The notes under the pieces: model-generated
Databases searched by the model: none
What the model was told of the DNA's origin: nothing
What the model saw: the letters and a program-made list of their open reading frames with translations, nothing else
Translations under genes and position numbers: made by a program
Shown: positions 1-5,011 of the stretch, piece by piece
Numbering within the stretch: position 1 is the first letter of the stretch
Layout of the letters: each line of letters begins with the position of its first letter
Source of the DNA: Dehalococcoidia bacterium
GTDB taxonomy: Bacteria; Chloroflexota; Dehalococcoidia; SZUA-161
Direction: 5' to 3'
Assembly: GCA_020344295.1 (NCBI GenBank)
Contig: CP070819.1
Span: 1,499,706 to 1,506,135 of the forward strand
Length of the DNA: 6,430 nucleotides

Positions 1-939
1 AAAGGTCGTTCCACCGCCATCCGTACCTATCACATTATCTATTCCCAGTTTGTTTGCCAGATACACGCCTCCGATAGCCCCGCCGATGGGTCCCGACATC
101 AGTGTTGTTACCAGTCTCTCGTGTTCTGGGGACACTGTACTGCCATAGCAGGTCAGGACTCGAAACGGAGATTTCGCTCCCTTTTCCTTCAGGCTGCGCT
201 GTATTTTATTCAGTTGCTCCCTCGATGGTTCCGCAGCATACTGCTCTACTATCATGGTGTTCAGTCTTGGAGTCTCACCTCTGATAGGGGCGACGTCGTA
301 AGATAATACTACGCGGACATCCCTGCCTTTTTCCTTAATGATGTCCTCGGCAATCTCTTTAACTCTACGCTCATGGGACGGGTCTCTGTAGGAGCTGAGC
401 AGGCAAACACAGATGACAGCGATATTCAGATCAAGGAGCTTCTCTACGGCCTCCGTAACATCATCCTCATAAAGGGGAATCAACTCCTCACCGATAAAGT
501 TGATTCTCTCACGGACACCCATTATCTTATCCCTGGGAACGAGAGGCTCCGGGTGTTTGTGTTCCCGGGCGTGCAGTCTTCCGGCATATGGCAATCCCGC
601 CCAGCATTGCATACCCCTTCCCAGCTGGTGAAGGTCCTCGAAACCGGCAGTTGTTATCAATCCGATGTTCTCATTCCCCTCCCTCTGGAGCAGTCTATTT
701 ACCATAGCGGTTCCGGAATAAATCGATATATCGATATCTTTAATGGCCTCATCAGAGTCAAGATCCCAGTAACCACAGGCACTTTTCAGCCCGTTCAATA
801 TCCCCTCTGATTCATCGCTTGGCGTAGTTACCGCTTTACCGACGATAAATTCTCCTTCGGTATCCATAATCACTGTATCGGTCATAGTCCCGCCGGTATC
901 CACTGCAATTGACTTCAGGATTCTTCTTCCTCTTTCCAT
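1..939 (-). CDS. Hydantoinase/oxoprolinase-family subunit, acetone carboxylase AcxA-like (partial, 3' end off left edge)
   Basis: Translating the minus strand from the ATG at 939 gives 313 uninterrupted codons down to base 1, so the C-terminal part lies outside the window; family members are usually about 650-720 residues. Visible in order are an N-terminal actin-fold phosphate loop DTGGTMTD (residues 14-21), SGTAMVN (75-81), the cysteine-containing LGRGMQCWAGLPYAG (105-119), HAREHKHPEPLVPR (123-136), a second segment NTMIVEQYAAEPSR (near 227-240), SGPIGG (282-287) and the second phosphate-loop-like GTDGGGTTF (305-313). This is the HyuA/oxoprolinase architecture, and the HAREH-HPEPLVPR block is typical of acetone and acetophenone carboxylase subunits. 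These enzymes use ATP to phosphorylate a carbonyl substrate and bicarbonate in the cytoplasm. The start is supported by AAGGAGGT 7 bases upstream. Partner subunits (AcxB- and AcxC-like) would be expected to the left. The exact substrate is not determined; a hydantoinase or other ketone carboxylase is possible. Confidence 0.88.
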   Translation of the reverse strand, partial: MERGRRILKSIAVDTGGTMTDTVIMDTEGEFIVGKAVTTPSDESEGILNGLKSACGYWDLDSDEAIKDIDISIYSGTAMVNRLLQREGNENIGLITTAGFEDLHQLGRGMQCWAGLPYAGRLHAREHKHPEPLVPRDKIMGVRERINFIGEELIPLYEDDVTEAVEKLLDLNIAVICVCLLSSYRDPSHERRVKEIAEDIIKEKGRDVRVVLSYDVAPIRGETPRLNTMIVEQYAAEPSREQLNKIQRSLKEKGAKSPFRVLTCYGSTVSPEHERLVTTLMSGPIGGAIGGVYLANKLGIDNVIGTDGGGTTF

Positions 940-946
940 ATTGCCA

Positions 947-954
947 ACCTCCTT
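947..954 (-). promoter_or_regulatory. Ribosome binding site of the AcxA-like gene
   Basis: The minus strand reads AAGGAGGT, followed by a 7-base spacer and the ATG at 939. It is a near-perfect anti-16S match and fixes the start of a gene whose 3' end is outside the window. Confidence 0.85.
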
Positions 955-972
955 GCTTTGCCGGTGAATCTC

Positions 973-978
973 ACTATA
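973..978 (-). promoter_or_regulatory. Candidate -10 element for the AcxA-like gene
   Basis: The minus strand reads TATAGT, five of six matches to TATAAT, placing a transcription start about 27 bases before the ATG at 939. No good -35 hexamer lies 16-18 bases upstream, so either an activator is needed or the match is chance. Confidence 0.25.
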
Positions 979-1072
979 GACAACAAATTATCTACGAAGA
1001 CATATAGCCTACTATCCTATTGTTCTAGTAGTTCTGGCGCTAGATTTGCGGGCGGTTATGATCAGTCTTTAA

Positions 1073-1127
1073 AGCTTCGCTTTGTTGTTGTGAGAAGAGG
1101 AAGTCGAGAAACAAAGCACAGCAAGCT
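1073..1127. repeat. Interrupted inverted repeat (possible hairpin or operator)
   Basis: GCTTTGTT at 1079-1086 pairs exactly with AACAAAGC at 1110-1117. An outer AGCTT at 1073-1077 pairs with AAGCT at 1123-1127, leaving an asymmetric internal bulge (1 base against 5) and a 23-base loop. No U-tract follows on either strand, so it does not look like an intrinsic terminator. It could be a leader hairpin or a regulator-binding site. Confidence 0.45.
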
Positions 1128-1152
1128 ATACGATGGTGTCTGCTGATTACTT

Positions 1153-1182
1153 ACACGTTTGGCGACGATTTGTCAAGCGTGT
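1153..1182. promoter_or_regulatory. Dyad overlapping a perfect TTGACA on the minus strand (candidate operator/promoter)
   Basis: ACACGTTTG at 1153-1161 and CAAGCGTGT at 1174-1182 form inverted arms with 8 of 9 positions complementary, around a 12-base centre. The right arm overlaps a perfect minus-strand -35 hexamer TTGACA (1176 down to 1171). The hexamer 17 bases on, TAAGTA, is a poor -10. The arrangement would suit a repressor site over a leftward promoter, but the promoter itself is weakly supported. Confidence 0.3.
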
Positions 1183-1201
1183 GTTCTTGATTTCATGAAC
1201 A
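1182..1201. promoter_or_regulatory. Small dyad TGTTC-N10-GAACA (candidate regulator site)
   Basis: TGTTC at 1182-1186 and GAACA at 1197-1201 are perfect inverted half-sites about two helical turns in total length. They lie immediately beside the 1153-1182 dyad and about 85 bases before the rightward gene. Short half-sites like this arise by chance, so confidence is low. Confidence 0.2.
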
Positions 1202-1273
1202 GACATTTAATACAGGCTTTCCCTACGTTCTACTATGGTGTACGATATCAGGTAACCTGCACTAACTGGAATT

Positions 1274-1279
1274 AGGAGG
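1274..1279 (+). promoter_or_regulatory. Ribosome binding site deciding a GTG start
   Basis: AGGAGG is followed by a 6-base spacer and GTG at 1286. The overlapping ATG at 1284 is followed at once by TGA and cannot be the start, so the GTG is chosen. Confidence 0.8.
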
Positions 1280-1285
1280 CTGCAT

Positions 1286-1621
1286 GTGAAGCGAAAGATG
1301 TTCCTTATACAATCGGAAGGACTCGGGAGAGGGGATGACCGCCTGGGCTCCCTGCTTATGGGTAACTTCCTGCGACAACTGGGAGAGAGCGAGAACAGGC
1401 CCGCCGGCCTGGTCTTCTGGAACACAGGGGTACGTCTGGTGTGCGAGGGCTCCGGAGTCCTGGATCCCTTGAAAAGGCTTGAAGCGCAGGGAGTGGAGAT
1501 AATGGCCTGTACAACTTGTCTCGAATATTTAGATCTGGCCGACAAACTGGCAGTTGGCAGGACGACGACTATGCTCAAATCAATTAATTTGATGCTTGGT
1601 TACGATGTCATCGGCCTTTAG
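1286..1621 (+). CDS. DsrE/YedF C-terminal-domain-like small protein
   Basis: The protein has 111 residues and starts with GTG. It resembles the DsrE-like domain at the C-terminus of YedF, a protein associated with sulfur/selenium metabolism. The N-terminal segment SEGLGRGDDRLGSLLM (residues 10-25) matches the usual GxGxxxLGxxLM pattern after the first beta strand. The segment ACTTCLEYLDLADKLAVG (74-91) carries a CxxC pair (C75, C78) where this family has its conserved cysteine, followed by the characteristic helix and KLAVG. Another cysteine is at 53. No TusA-like N-terminal domain is present, so this is the DsrE domain alone. It has no signal peptide or membrane segment and is probably cytosolic. 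The HAD gene follows 59 bp downstream on the same strand, so the two may be co-transcribed. The biochemical role is unknown; sulfur or selenium relay is a family-based guess. Confidence 0.8.
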   Translation: MKRKMFLIQSEGLGRGDDRLGSLLMGNFLRQLGESENRPAGLVFWNTGVRLVCEGSGVLDPLKRLEAQGVEIMACTTCLEYLDLADKLAVGRTTTMLKSINLMLGYDVIGL

Positions 1622-1653
1622 CTGCATATTACCCGCCAAATGGTGCGTTGTAC

Positions 1654-1663
1654 TCAAATTTGA
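1654..1663. repeat. 10-bp perfect palindrome between two plus-strand genes
   Basis: TCAAATTTGA lies in the 59-bp gap before the HAD gene and just upstream of its ribosome binding site. It is too AT-rich to be a terminator stem. It may be a protein-binding site or chance. Confidence 0.2.
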
Positions 1664-1668
1664 AAGCC

Positions 1669-1674
1669 GAGGAA
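1669..1674 (+). promoter_or_regulatory. Ribosome binding site deciding the HAD gene start
   Basis: GAGGAA lies 6 bases before ATG 1681. The open frame extends back to a TTG at 1648, but that codon has no ribosome binding site and would put this one inside the gene. The ATG also gives the normal N-terminus, with motif I directly after the first beta strand. Confidence 0.7.
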
Positions 1675-1680
1675 TATTCT

Positions 1681-2439
1681 ATGCTCAAAGCCGTCCTTTT
1701 CGATCTGGATAATACGCCTATTCATTTCAGCGAGCGTATGTTCTTCGAAAGCTACCTCTCTAAAGTGCCCAAGGCCTTCGCTGATATCATGCCAAGGGAT
1801 GTTTTCGTGGGGAAACTGCTGTCATCCACACAGGCGCTGATGCGTAACAATGGCGAGATGCTGAATGTAGACTATTTTATGAACCTTTTCTCTGCGGGCT
1901 ACGAGGAGAGAAGGAGCGAGCTCTGGAGCCGTTTCATGACCTTCTACGAGACTGAATACGATCAATTCAAGGCCATAATGTCCAGATCGCATGGGGTGCA
2001 GGAAGTTATTCTTAGGTTGAAGGAAAACGGGGTTAAGATCGTTATTGCCTCCAATCCGATCTGGCCGCTGAATGTCCAGATGAAGCGGCTGTCATGGGCA
2101 GGGCTTGAGAACATAGAATTCGATCTGGTAACCCATATCGGGAATATGTCCTACTGCAAACCACACATCGAGTATTACCAGGAAGTCTGTCAGCGGAACG
2201 ATGAAGGTCCCGAGGTTTGCCTGATGGTGGGCAATGACCCCGTCAATGACATGGTGGTGTCGAAAATCGGTATGAGAACATACCTTGTAACCGAGGGCGC
2301 AACCGACGAGTCAGCCCTGGAACTAAGTAGAAGTGTACGTATTGAAACGCCCGGCGAGATCCCTGAGCCCGATTTCAAAGGCCCTTTATCGCGCGTCCCT
2401 GATGCAGTAGAGGCCTTGTTAGGAAAAAATCGAGGTTGA
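1681..2439 (+). CDS. HAD-superfamily hydrolase (probable phosphatase)
   Basis: The protein has 252 residues with all four HAD motifs. Motif I is FDLDNT (residues 7-12), with nucleophile D8 and acid/base D10. Motif II is VIASN, with S124. Motif III is K160 in YCKPHIEYY. Motif IV is VGNDPVND (183-190), with D186 and D190 for magnesium. The helical insert between motifs I and II (about residues 15-110) indicates a C1-type cap, as in phosphoglycolate-phosphatase-like and haloacid dehalogenase enzymes. These are cytosolic magnesium-dependent hydrolases, mostly of small phosphorylated metabolites. The substrate cannot be read from the sequence. The residue after motif I is proline (P13) where leucine is usual, which is a little odd but does not touch the catalytic aspartates. 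The gene follows the DsrE-like gene and converges on the kinase-RLP operon, so a role on phosphorylated intermediates of that operon is possible but unproven. Confidence 0.9.
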   Translation: MLKAVLFDLDNTPIHFSERMFFESYLSKVPKAFADIMPRDVFVGKLLSSTQALMRNNGEMLNVDYFMNLFSAGYEERRSELWSRFMTFYETEYDQFKAIMSRSHGVQEVILRLKENGVKIVIASNPIWPLNVQMKRLSWAGLENIEFDLVTHIGNMSYCKPHIEYYQEVCQRNDEGPEVCLMVGNDPVNDMVVSKIGMRTYLVTEGATDESALELSRSVRIETPGEIPEPDFKGPLSRVPDAVEALLGKNRG

Positions 2440-2449
2440 ATAAAGGGCC
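2380..2449. repeat. 10-bp perfect inverted repeat with 50-bp loop at a convergent gene junction
   Basis: GGCCCTTTAT at 2380-2389 is the exact reverse complement of ATAAAGGGCC at 2440-2449. The left arm lies inside the end of the HAD gene and the right arm in the 25-bp gap between convergent stop codons. The long loop and lack of a clean U-tract argue against a standard intrinsic terminator, but an RNA from either strand could fold here. No other terminator candidate is visible in this junction. Confidence 0.4.
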
Positions 2450-2464
2450 GCTAAGATTGATGTA

Positions 2465-3682
2465 TTAACCGAACAGGTCTATCTTTTTCGACTTCCCATC
2501 CTTGTCGATATGCTCAATGATGATGGGGAATCCCTTTTTATCGCCCAGGCTCACCTTGGTTCGGGCAAGCTCCAGCAGGTCCATCGGATCAACGCAGTTT
2601 TCGGGGGGGGTCACTCCTTTAGCCTGCACTTTTCCTGTTACCATGAGGATGGCCCCGAGCGCGGCGGGGATTCCCGTGCCCTCGCCCATCCCCTGTCCCC
2701 GCGATGACATCGATAAAACATAGGTATTCTGTTCTCCGTCCTTCAGACCTTTCACTGTTATCTTCAGGCAGCCCATCGGTTCGTTCAGGCCGGCCTCTCT
2801 CATCAGTTGCCCTCTGCGGGAAAGGATGAAAGCCACCGAGAATTCGAGGGGCACAGTCGTCTGCCCCTGGACATGGATAGGCTCGTCAACCGTAACGCCC
2901 AGCCTTACCATGTCCTTTATCAATTCGGCATAGGCGGGTGGAAGTACCAGTCCCAGGTTAGTTACCCGCTGCACGCCCTTAAGGTACCTGGGCAGCGTTA
3001 TCGTCTCCGGATGCGGATACGCGTATACCCTATAAGTGCCCACGTCCCTGAACTCGACATTCTCTTCCAGGGCCTTGCCGCTATCTTCGAAGAGCCCTAC
3101 TGTTGTGAATTTCCCATCGAGGAACATCGGTATATCCATCTTCATGGAGTGGATTCTGTGTTTCACCACAGCCGGGCCTTCCACCTGCTCGCCGCCGTGG
3201 GCGTGGTATATGTCGACCGCCTCGACCTGATCGAGCATGGAATGCGCACAGAATCTGACCAGGACGTTGGCCACACCCGGAGAGCTTCCCATCCCAATCA
3301 GGGCTGTGATACCGGCCTTCCGGGCATCCTCGTCCATGTCCAGCAGCTTTTCGGTGGCGTCCATGTCATCACAGACATCTATGTAGTTGATCCTGGCATC
3401 GATGACCGCTTTTAATATGAAAGGCGCATACTGGTAGAAGGGCCCAACGCAGTTCAGGACAAGCGATGAACCGGAGATTGCAGTATTAATACTCTGATGG
3501 TTTGCTGCATCGAGTTCGACTGCAGAGGCTCTCTCCTTCCCCAAGCTGTCAGCCATCTTCCGTGCCCGCTCGATTTCCTTATCGGCGATGACTACTTCCG
3601 AGAACACTCCGCTTGAAACGAGCGTCTCTACTGCAATGCTGCCGACTACGCCACACCCTCCTAAAACGGTAATCTTAATCAT
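2465..3682 (-). CDS. Saccharopine-dehydrogenase-family oxidoreductase
   Basis: The protein has 405 residues. The N-terminal Rossmann fold shows VLGGCGVVG (residues 6-14) as the dinucleotide-binding loop. The second strand ends VIADK with D34, an acidic residue that usually favours NAD over NADP. Further family marks are LNCVGPFYQYAPFILKA (76-92), YIDVCDD (100-106) and GMGSSPGVANVL (130-141). Together these give the saccharopine dehydrogenase/homospermidine synthase-like fold, followed by a C-terminal catalytic alpha/beta domain. Classical members make or break secondary-amine C-N bonds using NAD(P), but many family members have unassigned substrates. It is the last gene of the kinase-RLP operon, 18 bp after the RLP stop. 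Its ATG is preceded by AAAGGAGG with a 5-base spacer. Context suggests it oxidises or reduces a substrate of the same pathway; a real saccharopine or lysine role is not supported by the neighbours. Confidence 0.87.
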   Translation of the reverse strand: MIKITVLGGCGVVGSIAVETLVSSGVFSEVVIADKEIERARKMADSLGKERASAVELDAANHQSINTAISGSSLVLNCVGPFYQYAPFILKAVIDARINYIDVCDDMDATEKLLDMDEDARKAGITALIGMGSSPGVANVLVRFCAHSMLDQVEAVDIYHAHGGEQVEGPAVVKHRIHSMKMDIPMFLDGKFTTVGLFEDSGKALEENVEFRDVGTYRVYAYPHPETITLPRYLKGVQRVTNLGLVLPPAYAELIKDMVRLGVTVDEPIHVQGQTTVPLEFSVAFILSRRGQLMREAGLNEPMGCLKITVKGLKDGEQNTYVLSMSSRGQGMGEGTGIPAALGAILMVTGKVQAKGVTPPENCVDPMDLLELARTKVSLGDKKGFPIIIEHIDKDGKSKKIDLFG

Positions 3683-3687
3683 TAAGT

Positions 3688-3695
3688 CCTCCTTT
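3688..3695 (-). promoter_or_regulatory. Ribosome binding site of the dehydrogenase-like gene
   Basis: The minus strand reads AAAGGAGG, with 5 bases to the ATG at 3682. It occupies most of the 18-bp gap after the RLP stop, leaving no room for a separate promoter or terminator. Confidence 0.8.
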
Positions 3696-3700
3696 GCTCA

Positions 3701-5011
3701 CTATACAACGATGCCTTTGCCGAATGGGTCCGCCCATTGCTCCAGAACGGCCTTAAGCTCGGAATGGTCCTCGGCATATTCTGCAAGGGGTATGCCCTGC
3801 ATTACGGCATCGATTGCCTGGCGGAATGCTTTCCCGCCTGCAATCGGGCCCTGGGGATGGGCATTAATACGTCCCCCTGAGCCGATGACGATATCTGCGC
3901 CAAGGTCAGCCATCACCTTCGGCACCATTGACGGCGTAATCCCGCCGGAGGGCATGGGAAAGGTCGGTTTAAGGTTATATAGCGGGAATGTCAGATTCCG
4001 GGCAACATTCTGGAACTTGTCCGTAATGACAGGCGCTTTACCGTAGGGTGCCGGTATGACCACGACATCCGCTCCAGCCAGGCGGGGCAGCTTTCCCAGC
4101 ACAATGTGGGAACTCATACCATGGAGAGGGGACATATACATGGCCCCGGCCACATCCATGTGGGCTAGAATAGGGACATTGATGTTCGGGTCCTCCGCCA
4201 GGGCCTGCATAACGGGCAGTCCAACCGCCAGGTAATTTATCATGAGTGCGTTGCAACCCAGCTCTATGGCACGCCTGGCATTCTCGAATACCTTGGGCAC
4301 TTTGTCGGTGATATTCACGGTGTACAGGGTATGCTCCCCCGTTTCCTCATAGACCTGTTTCTCTAACTCCATATAGCGTTTTACGCGCCCCTCCACGGAA
4401 TTGAACGAAGCATCGGCTATCAATTCATCATCCTTGATGATATCGCAACCGCCCAGGGCTGCTTCTCTGAACAGGCCGGCTCCGACCTCAAGAGGGTAGC
4501 CGGTGCAGGGCTTAATCATGTTGTTCAGCAGGGGACGTTCCTTAATGCCCAGAACTTCTCGCACGCCAGCGATGCCGAACTTTGGCCCTTTGAAGCCCGC
4601 GACATATTTTTGAGGGAAGCGGATGTCGAGCAGCTTGATGTTTCCCCCCATTGAGACGTTGCCGACTACCGATGTCAGCAGCATGGGTATCTGAGAGCCG
4701 ATATTTATCTCGGGATATGCTACCTGGATGATCCAGTTTCTGTTTTCCAAATTGGGCGGTACCGAGAACTCATAGTCAGGCACTTCATAGACCCCCAGGA
4801 CCTTGGCAACATGGCGGCAACGCACATCCGATGTTTCTCCCGGAACCGGCACCCAGGTGCCGGTGCTCTGCTCGACGGCAAGGGCTTGTGCGAGCAATGG
4901 AATAGGGTATTCAGCCGGAAAAGAGGCTAGGTAGGTTGCGATAAGATATTCATCGTAGTCTACACCATCCGGTAAAGCCACTGGGAGCCCCAGAATTTCC
5001 TCGGTGTTCAT
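3701..5011 (-). CDS. RuBisCO-like protein (form IV-type RuBisCO large-subunit homologue)
   Basis: From ATG 5011 the protein has 436 residues, the normal length for this family. Hand alignment to plant RuBisCO shows E47 in EQSTGTW (E60), N118 in SVVGNV (N123), K167 in IKPCTG (K175), the metal-ligand segment DIIKDDE with K193, D195 and E196 (carbamylated K201, D203, E204), H284 (H294), loop-6 K325 in PYGK (K334) and PSGG 354-357 (S379 region). Not kept are K177 (C169 here), R295 (M285) and H327 (V318), so CO2 fixation on ribulose bisphosphate is unlikely. Known RLPs instead catalyse enolase, isomerase or decarboxylase/transcarboxylase-hydrolase steps on phosphorylated keto-sugars. It overlaps the upstream FGGY kinase by ATGA and precedes the dehydrogenase-like gene, implying a shared sugar-phosphate pathway. 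An upstream in-frame ATG at 5029 is rejected because the ribosome binding site lies between the two ATGs. Confidence 0.93.
   Translation of the reverse strand: MNTEEILGLPVALPDGVDYDEYLIATYLASFPAEYPIPLLAQALAVEQSTGTWVPVPGETSDVRCRHVAKVLGVYEVPDYEFSVPPNLENRNWIIQVAYPEINIGSQIPMLLTSVVGNVSMGGNIKLLDIRFPQKYVAGFKGPKFGIAGVREVLGIKERPLLNNMIKPCTGYPLEVGAGLFREAALGGCDIIKDDELIADASFNSVEGRVKRYMELEKQVYEETGEHTLYTVNITDKVPKVFENARRAIELGCNALMINYLAVGLPVMQALAEDPNINVPILAHMDVAGAMYMSPLHGMSSHIVLGKLPRLAGADVVVIPAPYGKAPVITDKFQNVARNLTFPLYNLKPTFPMPSGGITPSMVPKVMADLGADIVIGSGGRINAHPQGPIAGGKAFRQAIDAVMQGIPLAEYAEDHSELKAVLEQWADPFGKGIVV
5008..5011 (-). other. ATGA stop/start overlap coupling kinase and RLP
   Basis: The minus-strand bases ATGA contain the RLP start (ATG, 5011-5009) and the kinase stop (TGA, 5010-5008). 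This 4-base overlap is a typical sign of translational coupling and of a need for matched amounts of the two proteins. Confidence 0.85.

Larger units (their letters stand above)
940..1285. other. Divergent intergenic region, no gene seen
   Basis: This 346-bp stretch separates the leftward AcxA-like gene from the rightward DsrE/YedF-like gene. The short reading frames crossing it have no ribosome binding site and no recognisable protein features. It is more AT-rich than the flanking genes and carries three separate dyad symmetries (1073-1127, 1153-1182 and 1182-1201) plus weak promoter-like hexamers on both strands, as expected of a shared control region. No known riboswitch or RNA family was recognised. 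Confidence 0.7.

Noticed and set aside
373..810. 145-codon open frame on the plus strand
   Set aside because: It is antisense to the AcxA-like gene, whose minus-strand frame is open through the whole stretch and carries the family motifs.
1187..1213. Plus-strand promoter TTGATT with TAATAC for the DsrE-like gene
   Set aside because: The spacer is only 15 bases and both hexamers are weak, so it is not listed as a feature.
1207..1578. 123-codon open frame on the minus strand
   Set aside because: It opposes the DsrE/YedF-like gene, is rich in serine, arginine and proline as shadow frames often are, and matches no family known to me.
2807..3415. 202-codon open frame on the plus strand
   Set aside because: It is antisense to the saccharopine-dehydrogenase-family gene and its composition looks like a shadow of that gene.
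3701..5011. True CO2-fixing RuBisCO (form III)
   Set aside because: Hand alignment shows loss of the K177, R295 and H327 equivalents, and the neighbours (FGGY kinase, dehydrogenase-like enzyme) do not form a ribulose bisphosphate pathway.
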